Part shown: one piece after another, positions 37,601 to 44,322 of the stretch
Layout of the letters: each line of letters starts with the position of its first letter
How positions within the stretch are numbered: the first letter of the stretch is position 1
Assembly: GCF_016127315.1 (NCBI RefSeq)
Contig: NZ_CP065997.1
Span: 558,001-622,000 of the forward strand
From: Achromobacter deleyi
GTDB lineage: Bacteria; Pseudomonadota; Gammaproteobacteria; Burkholderiales; Burkholderiaceae_B
Direction of reading: 5' to 3'
Length of the DNA: 64,000 bases
Notes under the pieces: generated by a model
Told to the model about the DNA's origin: nothing
The model's input: the letters and a program-made list of their open reading frames with translations, nothing else
The model's database searches: none
Translations under genes and position numbers: made by a program

Positions 37601-40600
37601 CTGTTGCTCGGGCAGCTCGGTGCTGACGACGACCGCCGGCGCGCCCGCGCTGAGCAGGAACTGCGGCGCTCCGCCCTGCCCGGCCCGCTCGACCACGGCC
37701 CGCAACAGGTGCACGCCATCCTTCAGTTGACTGTCGTCATGGAATTCGTAGCGCCACGCCGCTCCCGACCCGCCGGCGGCAGGCAGGATTTCCGCCTTGC
37801 CAATCAGTTTCGGTGCGCCGCCATCGATGCCATCGTAGATGGCCAAGTACTCGTCCGCCGCCAGCTTGCTGCCCAGCGCGCCCGTCAGGATGGGACGGGT
37901 GTAGTCCGTCACATGGCTATTGCTCGCCAACAGGTTGACCGAGGTCACGCCCGGAATGATCACACCGTCGAACGACACGGACTGCACGTTGACGTCCCAG
38001 CCTCCCCAATTGGACAGCGCATCCGGCGCACTGGCGTCGACGCCGTCGGGATAGGCTGGCGCGAACGCGTTCAAGCCCGGCGAGAACACCTTGACCACCA
38101 CTTGATGGTTGCCGAACGCCATATCCGACACGGGCGTGAAGGACCACTCCGGCATCTGGCCGTCGTTGGGCGGCGCCACGTTGGCATAGCCCAGCAGTTG
38201 CTCGACCCCGCCGTTCAGGCGATCGACCAGCACCAGCACCTGGTCGCCTTCCAGCGCGGCGCTGAGCGTGCCGCTGAAGGAAGGCCGCCGGTCGTCCGTG
38301 CTCATATTGGGGCCGAGCGCGCCCACGAAATCATAAGGATCGGTGGACGGATCGCCGACGCCGTCGGCCACCGTGACGATCCGCACGGCCTGCGTCGGCT
38401 GGATGCCGACCAGCGCCGGCTCGGTGTACTGGTAAGGGTGCGACACGGTATCGGTGGCGTTGCCGGCCACGTCGCTGATGCGCGCCTGGATTTCGCCCGT
38501 GCCGTGCCTGGAGAAGCCCACCGCGACGCTCCATGCCGAACCGTCATCCGACAGCTCGCCCACGGTCCAGGTGGCGCCGCCATCGATCGACACCATGATC
38601 CGGTCATCGCCGGTCACCGTCCCGAGCACCGTGCCGCGGATCGTCTGCGAGGCTTGCGTGAACAGGAAGCCGCCGGGCAGCGCCGCCCCGACGAATGGCG
38701 TGCTGATGCTGTCGATGGACGCCACGCGGGCGTCCGGCGGCGTGACGTCCAGCACGAAGGCGTGCGAGGCCCCGGACAGCGTCAACGGCTGCTCGCCGTT
38801 GACGCCGGTCACCGCCACCCGCGTCAACAGCCGCGCGTCCTCGCCCGCGCCGTCCAGCCGCAGGAAATCGGAAACCCAGGTGCCGCCGCTCGCGCCATCG
38901 GCCGCCGGCTTGGCCTGGGCCCCGACCCAGGTCTTGCCGCCATCGGCCGATATCTCGATGTGCGTGTTGGGCCCCAATGTGCCCAGATAATGGCCGGACA
39001 CGGCCTGCACCGGCTGATTGGTGATGAAGTCGCTGGGCGAAACGCCGGTATCGGCGCTCAGGCCGGCGATCTCATCGACCTCCACGCCGACCAGCCCGTA
39101 GGTCCGCAGTTCGGAGCGCGCGACCAGCTCGCCCTTGTCGTCGACGATCACCGCGAACAATCGCTTGGCGCCGTCCTCGCCCAATGTGTTCGAGCCGTAG
39201 TCGCCACTGCCCAGCACCACGCTGCCGGCCGCCACCTCGTCCGGCGTCAACGGTCGCGACAGGACCGTGCTGCCATCCATCAGATGCAGCTCGACCCGCT
39301 GGCCGGCGCTGATACGGTCGGCGCTGCCGGTCCATGACACGGTCACCGACGGCTGCGCATCCTTGCCCAGCGCGTCGAGCGTGGGGCTGGGGGAATCGCC
39401 GGCATCCGTGAACGTCGCCGACATCATCGCCCACGGCATCTGCGGCAACGTGAAGGTATCGAACAAGGCGGGATCGACGAGCTTGCCGAGCAGCGCATTG
39501 GCTTCCTGCATGGCCGCCAGCAGGACTGCGCCTTCGACCGTCGGCGCGATCCGCAACGCGCCGTCGGCATCCGGCGACACGCCGCGGGCCAACAGTTGCA
39601 GGGTATTCGCCAGCGCCCCCGAAACCGAATCCATGCCCGCCAGGGCCGCCAGCACCTTGCCATACGCCTGGGCGTCCACCGACGCCTGCGCGAAGGTGTC
39701 GGCATTGATGGCCACGACGGGCCCCAGGATGTCGACGAGGTGCGCATCGCTGGTGAACTGCGTCATGAGCTTGGCCACCGCGGCCGCCATCGCATTGACC
39801 TGCTCGACCGACACCCCGTCCAGCGGCGCGGTCGGATCGGTCGGCGCGCCCACCAGCCGCGTGACGAGTTCGGTCAGCGGCGTCACCGAAATCGACAGTT
39901 CGGTCTGCCCCTCGGCCCGGTAGCCGATGGCGCTCAAGGTCGGGAAATCCGTGGCGGCGAACTGCTCCGCCTGCGCCGGCGTCATTCCCTGCGTCAGCGC
40001 CAGTGCCTGGCGATACTCGTCGATGTAGCCCTGGCTGTCGCGCACTCTGTCGGACACCACGACCCGCACCAGGCCGACGTAGTCGTTCGGCAGTTCGGCG
40101 CGGTAGGACAGCACCTGGCCGCCGGGCCCCAGCACCAGGTCGCCTTGCCCCAGCGCCTGCCCCTTGCCGTCGTACAGCGAGATCGACAGGGTCTGCGCAT
40201 GGTTGAACACGCCGGCCGCGATGCCGCCAGTGACCTTGACCACCGGCTTGCCGTCAGGGTCCGGCGACGGCGCGGGCGTGCCGCCGCCAGCCTCCGGATG
40301 GTCTCCGGCGTCCGGCGCGGGAGCCGCCGCGGCCGGCTTGTCTTCTTCCTTGCCCTTGCCCTTCTTGCCGCCGGACAGTCCCAGGGCCAGGCCGACGAGG
40401 CCGACCACGCCGAACATCCAGCCGTACTCCTGGTACCAGGCCTGCGGTTCCTCGGCGCCCTTGCCGTCCTCCTTGGGCGCGGTATCCACGCTGTCCGGCG
40501 CCACGGCGGGCGTGTCATCGGCAGCGCCCTGGTCCTCTTGCGTGGTCGGTTCGGATATCGGCACCTCCAGCGCCTCGGCGGCGTCCTTGAGCGTGGTGCT

Positions 40601-40846
40601 GTCGATATCGACCTTGGTGAACAGTTCCGCGCCCGACAGCAACTGGTCGTCGAACTGCAGCTCGGGCGAGGGCCGTTCCAGCATCTTCACCGCCAGGCCG
40701 GGCAGCAGCAATCGGCTGCCATCCTTCATCAGCGCGACCAGGTCGACCCCGACGATCGCCATGGCCTTGACCTCGGAAAGCTTGAAGTTCAGCGGAATGC
40801 GACCATCTTTGACAAGGGTGGAGAGCGTCCTGAAGCGGTTTTTCAT
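28664..40846 (-). CDS. Giant Ig-repeat adhesin, type I secretion substrate (4060 residues)
   Basis: A surface adhesin of about 410 kDa. Residues 1-140 are a non-repetitive N-terminal region; 143-158 is a hydrophobic helix followed by a basic stretch (KKGKGKEEDK), a possible retention or plug element. A non-repeat domain runs to about 450. From about 500 to 3500 there are roughly 25-30 diverged Ig-like repeats of about 100 residues, each with TDD..P..SG(T/K)L, a short LG.A.V strand, W.F.P and G.H...ARV. Two PA14-like domains follow at about 3535-3650 and 3735-3850 (GWFHVSPEQAGIWTF; GWFQVAQAEAGTWLF). The last 150 residues resemble type I secretion C-terminal target domains (LVVRGGEHDVLQFGSL). 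No RTX GGxGxD nonapeptides and no clear LapG-type TAAG site are seen. It lies 63 bp downstream of the HlyD-like gene. Confidence 0.93.
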   Translation of the reverse strand: MKNRFRTLSTLVKDGRIPLNFKLSEVKAMAIVGVDLVALMKDGSRLLLPGLAVKMLERPSPELQFDDQLLSGAELFTKVDIDSTTLKDAAEALEVPISEPTTQEDQGAADDTPAVAPDSVDTAPKEDGKGAEEPQAWYQEYGWMFGVVGLVGLALGLSGGKKGKGKEEDKPAAAAPAPDAGDHPEAGGGTPAPSPDPDGKPVVKVTGGIAAGVFNHAQTLSISLYDGKGQALGQGDLVLGPGGQVLSYRAELPNDYVGLVRVVVSDRVRDSQGYIDEYRQALALTQGMTPAQAEQFAATDFPTLSAIGYRAEGQTELSISVTPLTELVTRLVGAPTDPTAPLDGVSVEQVNAMAAAVAKLMTQFTSDAHLVDILGPVVAINADTFAQASVDAQAYGKVLAALAGMDSVSGALANTLQLLARGVSPDADGALRIAPTVEGAVLLAAMQEANALLGKLVDPALFDTFTLPQMPWAMMSATFTDAGDSPSPTLDALGKDAQPSVTVSWTGSADRISAGQRVELHLMDGSTVLSRPLTPDEVAAGSVVLGSGDYGSNTLGEDGAKRLFAVIVDDKGELVARSELRTYGLVGVEVDEIAGLSADTGVSPSDFITNQPVQAVSGHYLGTLGPNTHIEISADGGKTWVGAQAKPAADGASGGTWVSDFLRLDGAGEDARLLTRVAVTGVNGEQPLTLSGASHAFVLDVTPPDARVASIDSISTPFVGAALPGGFLFTQASQTIRGTVLGTVTGDDRIMVSIDGGATWTVGELSDDGSAWSVAVGFSRHGTGEIQARISDVAGNATDTVSHPYQYTEPALVGIQPTQAVRIVTVADGVGDPSTDPYDFVGALGPNMSTDDRRPSFSGTLSAALEGDQVLVLVDRLNGGVEQLLGYANVAPPNDGQMPEWSFTPVSDMAFGNHQVVVKVFSPGLNAFAPAYPDGVDASAPDALSNWGGWDVNVQSVSFDGVIIPGVTSVNLLASNSHVTDYTRPILTGALGSKLAADEYLAIYDGIDGGAPKLIGKAEILPAAGGSGAAWRYEFHDDSQLKDGVHLLRAVVERAGQGGAPQFLLSAGAPAVVVSTELPEQQVVIDRVMDDVGVYTGAIASGASTDDTKPSLSGTLSAPLRPGQGLLVRVEDANDADRFFSYRPEVDATGLAWSLEINPALAQGNYRLMAGVVNAGGAMGPRHADFNLRINNLTFSNLDDAAGPIMGNVFAGGEPFLTDDKTPVLRGQLATALGEGEALRIVSAQEGGHETLLGLATLTPRAQGGFTWQLVLGASQDGGGELPDGHSTLSARVVDAASGQIRLAVDRVIDVDAGTPTGLANISEVRDQIPGNNGFVGALLVNQSTDDRRPLISGMLAGEKTLPVSRAVQIVDTVKRPDGTVAESVLGLATLNTQRNDGSWSFTPGESLALGDHTFSARIVNRANGQLGPVGQTFTARESQVTINAVQDNVGALQGNLLDAKLFPQPPYTDDVRPQLSGKLGMPLGPNERVSVYDSADGGPVTLLGVAAVAGTSWTFRPGGGLSNGAHAFQVRVERIVAGKTAQVLLSDSTPPITIDAVALPVTQSVLTLNVTDNHAADGSQTGPVQFRASTDDSKPVVSGTLSAALSSGQQVQVFLSHAGGAMRKLGAATMNGVNWTYTLKDPLPDGLATIYARVVAVNSGLTSNTLFTSVNVNSIALSDVTELTTGANVLSRDGHGTGDNQVILHGKLASPLLLAQERVTIYVKAEDAALFTPIGVATIAKNGTDWSFSLPERNGAPQVWQEGRYEVSARIEESATRAVRAVTRAVFTVDTQAPQEHAEITGYQDQVGSLQALVTQTDVSTDDARGIVRGTLDKAINVDTRRVVLYDRIDGHMVRMGEATLTGTDWTFQSQESLVPGVHAFVARVENIVMDKTGDLSPEFAIRVQQVFLDSIVDPAAPDLNILLPGANGASKQGKFTFGGRLGAPLAADEELRFTIDGVLRDEKATIDKDGLAWSYTLPDGEALADGAHVIAAQVTGHDGAEQRVVSASHTVYIDSGTPAEIVTINLSRDLYAAGSSFTGDNVSGVSSDDALPLLKGHVSSALAGGRSVAVYGRLPGQVDPVFLGFATVETNADWTFQVDRELPFGDTAFTARVVNRADPLSLRGPASAEFIVHQQSLSITALIDGHGDARGDLFSLQSIAPAGEGAVLRTDDPRPTLIGRLAVPLKDGETVTIFQGNTKLLGVAQVDADGVSWSFRPQADVAAGPQRFSAVLLTADGIARVSAQTPEIVVSVLQPGHAVAITSVLDANNLLGSWDQTTLGKAMPASNVLATAVLDDARPRLSGTLAKALNATEVLQVYAVNGSGTQLLGTATTSGLTWSLQPTVSLPAGVSQLRAAIENKADGAGAVLSDPVDVNVLSLSPVSVEGLSTQGAVDTLRPTLRARVNTDSTKDLSVRVLVDGAVVGETAVGTDGAWTFQPPADLTTGVHRVEYVLLNGGTPVQAVQGLAPVSFVVSGAEAPTFAVALTTGAAPIFTDQGLTLLSGTITEVMAPGMGIMVSVDGKDAGLAGVDASGTHWSYTLWAPPPGAHEVAARPVNLATLATAAGAEAKTIVYQNAITIEAPVGGLALSDGGLVALMSDSGVTVSGKLASALPEGAVLQVRRDGVALGTATVNGLEWRYSLVSADQAAGAHQYSVVALPPGADAGDASVVSALSVQAALTLVEAGSGPSPSLFASITGLIDNPRPAVLNANATIEGQFPILRGTVSGALGGQDQIVVFGQAFGAERVRLGVARMLNDTTWEFQISKALPQGIYTLIAMPENRLTGIVNDIAEATANLQIQHVAITELDDQTGVLRGNVLDQDRPLTDDATPLIKGTLSAPLRGSEQYLRVSDTLNGVTTELGQAQIDKSDPLKWYFQPASPLADGQHVLSVEVVVAANNAKVEAGNSVSFVKDSSTPSQTATINTVRDDDGPVVGNVPVDGAIDYRRPLVSGTLSAALSNAQVLRVWQDDGKGNASYLGDATVKGTAWQWRSDVDMAFGIVNLFATVDNAAKVGPVYPAPEGAVRGMPSPTFSFHLQGLDGIQARNSADDVVAQNTGERQFTISGTLAAPLTSDEYVEVSDGAQVLGRATVEQQQWHFDIVVPLGNGLHDFKISIGGAGNSPKTPLVFESLRINVHEAVPDPLQAGLVEAVIVLPAGQVLSPGSRFDTLVGQSVRPGQSLDGKRVGIFGTLARAPRAGDQVQVFDNDALLGVAAVAGTRWRFNAPPLSDGEHRFSLRINEQPVPVSDPVHAAAYPVLVLGEDAIRIDALSSRTDPAQALGGSLSHALGLDEVLGVYRTLNGETVRLGDAAVQGSADKDGRFAWSFTPGASLGLGVGAQTLSVQVEGPTHTRVAAAQAQPVVIEEAAIATTATILSVSTPQPTGLSSVVSGATIASAALVVGGALDRGLLGSERVALYDGDTRVGYASVDGNGRNWTYVSTGLGNGVHSLTAVVENDPGIKGPSSHPFALTIAALAPGQVVTPVSVQVVGGAGLGSAVQLDTEGFSVFVWNMGRGQASDIANIWATSTANPTGQGQVPALNFGVYNSALVPGVPYSAIANYVGSGWFHVSPEQAGIWTFRSPVVDDFEIVSVDGERVMVGRRYLPAGIQGDISLDAGWHYLRVDTGNTGGAGYLTMQWRRPGETQFSVVRDAQTGPAEKAVALGATATIHDLKLAYTLSAPLGKDETLQVMDLTAHRTAEGLRVQFWNLPEDANRSLQDGLALTSTVAPVVSRMADSLPYDWQHAFDSGVKMSAASLIGRATGWFQVAQAEAGTWLFRTTTRDDQVQLKVDGYTLLSPDQGQPHAQYASMHLEAGWHYLDSTLFQQAVLKDDWHVSVVKPGETAFAPLTGFAQFESAVLGNAINEATDPTAFTFQATVDDGQSHTLLATVTQAGAAAADPMTHGESGMVFLANGAFGIVDKKVDVIGDGQLIDFARKHGTVNVVDLDADKAVHVQGNTLVMDSDDVRLMSDVGSAMSLGSALLDASLRQLVVRGGEHDVLQFGSLGGSSYWEENGQIDGSDGNRYTVFTHSAEHLQVIVDTHVALDLNSALHSSAHPVI

Positions 40847-40909
40847 AGCGATGTATTCACAAAAGGAAAATCAAGATCCCGGGCCTCTGGCCCGGCAAGA
40901 CAAGGCAAG

Positions 40910-42148
40910 TCAGCGTTCACCCAGCGATTGCTGCAATCCCTTGGTGATGGGCTTGGCGAGGTACTGGAGCACCGTGCGCTCGCGCGCCTTGATGTCCACG
41001 GTGGCGGTCATGCCCGGCCGCAGCCGGATCTGTTCGGACGAATGGCGCTTGAACTCCGCTTCCCGGATCAGGATGCGCACGCGGTAGTAATGCGAAGGCC
41101 CCTGGCGCGTCTCTTCCTGCAGCACGTCGGGGCTGATGTAGCTCACCTCTCCCGACATGACGCCGAAGATGGAGGAGTCATAGGCGTCGATGCGCACATT
41201 GGCGCCCTGGCCCACCTTGACGAAGGCGATGTCGGCGGGGCTCACCTTGGCCTCGGCCAGCAGGTCGCCGCCGGTCGGCAGGATTTCCATGACCGTTTCG
41301 CCCGGGCGCACCACGCCACCTATCGTGTTGACGCGGATGTTGTTGACGATGCCATCCGCCGTGGCGGTCAGCCGGGTCTGCTCCAGCACCTGGTTGCGGT
41401 CACGCAGCTGCTCGGTCTGGCTGGTCAGGTCTTCCTGCGCCTTGGTCATTTCCGCCTGCGCGTCCTGGAAGTACTTGTTGCGCCGGCTGGTCATCTGCGC
41501 CTCGATGTCGGCGACGGCGCGTTGCAGCCGCAGGATCTCCGCCTGGCTGACATCGCCCGTGGCCACCAGCTTGCGATTGATCGACAGTTCCTGGCGCGCC
41601 AGGGCCAGCATGTTGCCCAGCGCCGCCAGGTCTTCTTCGATCGCGGTGCGGCGCTTCTGGTACAGCTCGCGCTGGTTGCGCATGTAGTCGTCGTAGCCGC
41701 GCAGATCGAGGGGAAACTCAAGCGGGGTGCCGTAGACCTCGGCATGCAGGCGCGCCAGCGTGATCCGCAATGCCGCCACCTTGGCGTTGCTGTCGCTAAC
41801 GGCGGCCCGCGCCCGCTCTTCCTGCAGCGTCGCCAGGACGTCGCCGGCACGCACCACGTCGCCCTCGCTGACGTGCAGCTGGGTGATGATGCCGCCGTCG
41901 GGCGACTGGATCACCTGCGTGCGGGCTGCGGCGATGATCTGGGCGGGCGCCCGGGTGACCTGGTCGATCTTGCCGACCGCGGCCCAGGCCAGCAACGCGC
42001 ACAAGCCGGCGAACATGGCGCGCATGCACCAGCGCGCCCGGCGCGGTGGCGTCGCCAGCGACAGCCCATCCCATCCGTCCGCGGGCAGGATCTGCGACAA
42101 CGCGCCGCCCGCGTCCCGCCCGGCGGGATCGATGATCAGCCGGCTCAT
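40910..42148 (-). CDS. Type I secretion membrane-fusion (HlyD-family) protein
   Basis: A 412-residue periplasmic adaptor. It has a TM helix at about 42-60, a biotinyl-lipoyl-like strand (IQSPDGGIITQLHVSEGDVV), a long coiled coil at about 130-260, and the C-terminal beta-barrel domain with RPGMTATVDIKARERTVLQY. It bridges the ABC transporter in the inner membrane and the TolC-like channel. Its ATG at 42148 overlaps the ABC stop (ATGA). It resembles LapC/SiiD in position and size. Confidence 0.95.
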   Translation of the reverse strand: MSRLIIDPAGRDAGGALSQILPADGWDGLSLATPPRRARWCMRAMFAGLCALLAWAAVGKIDQVTRAPAQIIAAARTQVIQSPDGGIITQLHVSEGDVVRAGDVLATLQEERARAAVSDSNAKVAALRITLARLHAEVYGTPLEFPLDLRGYDDYMRNQRELYQKRRTAIEEDLAALGNMLALARQELSINRKLVATGDVSQAEILRLQRAVADIEAQMTSRRNKYFQDAQAEMTKAQEDLTSQTEQLRDRNQVLEQTRLTATADGIVNNIRVNTIGGVVRPGETVMEILPTGGDLLAEAKVSPADIAFVKVGQGANVRIDAYDSSIFGVMSGEVSYISPDVLQEETRQGPSHYYRVRILIREAEFKRHSSEQIRLRPGMTATVDIKARERTVLQYLAKPITKGLQQSLGER

Positions 42149-44322
42149 GCCTGGCCTCCCGCGACGCTCAGCGTGGCCCCGGCTGCAGCCCGCGCATCGT
42201 CGTCGCGCCGCGCGGCCTCGAGGTCTTTCAGGACCGCATCGCGCGGCCCGTCCCTGACGATGCCATTGCCGATCATGACCACCACGCGTTCCACCAGCGG
42301 CAGCACATTGGGCTTGTGCGTCACGACCACCAGCGTCGCGCCGGCCTGCGCCTCCTCGGCCAGCACGCCAAGGCAACGGCGCTCCTGGTCGTCGTCCATC
42401 GAGGCGGTGGGCTCGTCCAGCAGGATGATGCGCGGCCGGCACAGCAGCAGGCGGGTGAATGCCACCAATTGCCGCTGGCCGCCGCTCAATCCGCGTCCTC
42501 CCTCGACAATGGGCCGGTCCAACCCCTTGGGATGCGCGGCCACGATACGATCCATGCCCGTGCGGCGCATGGCGCGCAGGATGTCTTCGTCGCCAGGATC
42601 GGGAAGTCCGATCAACAGGTTCTCGCGCAAGGTTCCCTGGAACAGGCGATGATCCTGCTGCAGGTAGCCGATCTGGCGGCTCAGCACCAGGCGGCTGATG
42701 TGCGACAGGTCCAGGTCGTCCAGCAACACGCGCCCCGTCTGCGGCACGTACATGCCGGTGAGCACGCGCAACAGTGTCGACTTGCCCGACCCGATGGGCC
42801 CGACCACGGCGATCCGCTCGCCGGGCTGGATGCAGAAGCGCGGCACGCGCAAGGCCACGGGATTGTCGCCATAGGCGAACGACACGTCTTCGAGCACGAA
42901 GCGCCCTTCGATCCGCTCCGGCACCAGCGGCCGCCGCACGCCATGGTTGTCGGTCTTGAGCTGGTAGAGCTTTTCCAGCCCGTCTTCGGCGGCCCGCGCA
43001 TGGGCGCGCTGGATCATCAACCCCGGCACCGCCAGGATCGGATTCAGGATGCGGCCACTCAGGATGGAGCAGGCGATCAAGCCGCCTGTGGTCATTTCGC
43101 CGCGCATCACTGTCAAGGCGCCCACGACGATCAATGAGGCATAGCTGAGTTGCTGGAGCGAGGCGCCCAGATAGCCCACGTTCTCGCTCAAGTGGCGCAT
43201 CTTCAGGTCATTGGCGATGGTGCGGGCGCTGACATCGAGCCAGCGCGACAGGAAGCGCCACCCTCCCGCGCCCGCCTTGATGGTCTCGGCCCCTTCGACC
43301 GCCTCCACCAGCAGGCCGGTCTTGAGATTGGCGTAGGCCGCGCCCTCCCTGGCCTGGCGCGCCACCCGGCGCTGCGACGACAACCCGACAAGCAATGCGA
43401 CGACCGCGAACCCCAGCAGCACCAGGCCGACGGCCGATGTTGCCAGCGCCATCACGATCGCAACGAACACCAGGGCCATCGGCAGATCGACCAGGGCGAA
43501 CAACGAAGAGGCGGTGTAGAACGCGCGCACCTGTTCGTAGCCGCGGATCTGCGAGGCCAGCGAACCGACCGACGCCGGCACCTGGTCGATGCGCAACGAC
43601 ATCAGGCGATGGAAGATGTCGCGCGAGAGCATGCCGTCAACGCCCACCACGACGTGGTCCATGACGCGGGCCCGGGCGATCTTGACGACGAGCTCGATCA
43701 GGACACTGATAAATACCCCGGTCGCCAGCACGAACAGGGTGTATTCGCCGCGCGTGGGGATGACACGGTCATACACCTGCATCGAGAACATCGAGGTGGC
43801 CAGCGCCAGCAGGCCGACCATCACCGATCCGACGCAAGCCTCGATCAACGCGGCCCGATACGGCCCGATGGCCGCATTGCGGCGCGAGCGGAACGTCACC
43901 GCCGGCGCGGGCTCGACCGGGTGCCCGCTGGCCGCCGGTGAACCCGCCGGGCCCTCGGCCAGTTGCACCCGCATGCAGCGTCCATCGAGCGTGGCGCCCT
44001 TGACCGCCACGCTCGCGCCGCCACATTCGACCATCCAGTCGCCGGTGGGCGCCAGGTCGGTCACGAGGCCCCATTGGCCGCCTGGCAAGTGGCACAACAG
44101 CGGCAGGTGGGCGGGGTCCGGGCGCCGCAATCCTTGCGGCGCGCCCACCCCCAGCTGTCGGCACAACAGATCCAGCTGCTCGGCGGGATGCGACGTACCG
44201 GCGCACTGGCGCAGGGCGGACCGCAATTGCAGTGGATCCAGCGCCGAGCCCTGCAATGTGGCCAGCCGACTCAATGCCCAGGCGAGCGATTCCAACGATT
44301 CCATCTCGGGGGCAGCGCTCAC
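42145..44322 (-). CDS. Type I secretion ABC transporter with C39-like N-terminal domain
   Basis: A 725-residue exporter ATPase/permease. The N-terminal 130 residues look like a C39 peptidase-like domain without an obvious catalytic Cys/His pair, matching the docking-type (CLD) domain of HlyB/LapB. Six TM helices cover about 155-430. The ATPase domain has Walker A GPIGSGKST, signature LSGGQRQ, Walker B IILLDEPTAS and switch His in VVTHKP. GTG 44322 was chosen (GGAG upstream, 4-bp overlap with the tolC-like stop); ATG 44304 is the alternative. It should power export of the adjacent adhesin. Confidence 0.95.
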   Translation of the reverse strand: MSAAPEMESLESLAWALSRLATLQGSALDPLQLRSALRQCAGTSHPAEQLDLLCRQLGVGAPQGLRRPDPAHLPLLCHLPGGQWGLVTDLAPTGDWMVECGGASVAVKGATLDGRCMRVQLAEGPAGSPAASGHPVEPAPAVTFRSRRNAAIGPYRAALIEACVGSVMVGLLALATSMFSMQVYDRVIPTRGEYTLFVLATGVFISVLIELVVKIARARVMDHVVVGVDGMLSRDIFHRLMSLRIDQVPASVGSLASQIRGYEQVRAFYTASSLFALVDLPMALVFVAIVMALATSAVGLVLLGFAVVALLVGLSSQRRVARQAREGAAYANLKTGLLVEAVEGAETIKAGAGGWRFLSRWLDVSARTIANDLKMRHLSENVGYLGASLQQLSYASLIVVGALTVMRGEMTTGGLIACSILSGRILNPILAVPGLMIQRAHARAAEDGLEKLYQLKTDNHGVRRPLVPERIEGRFVLEDVSFAYGDNPVALRVPRFCIQPGERIAVVGPIGSGKSTLLRVLTGMYVPQTGRVLLDDLDLSHISRLVLSRQIGYLQQDHRLFQGTLRENLLIGLPDPGDEDILRAMRRTGMDRIVAAHPKGLDRPIVEGGRGLSGGQRQLVAFTRLLLCRPRIILLDEPTASMDDDQERRCLGVLAEEAQAGATLVVVTHKPNVLPLVERVVVMIGNGIVRDGPRDAVLKDLEAARRDDDARAAAGATLSVAGGQA

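Noticed and set aside
35207..39337. A 1376-codon open frame on the plus strand
   Set aside because: Same reason: a compositional shadow of the adhesin repeats without start signal or domains.
28664..40846. CRISPR or tandem DNA repeats in the adhesin region
   Set aside because: The repeats are protein-level Ig domains of about 100 residues with diverged DNA; there are no short identical repeats with unique spacers.
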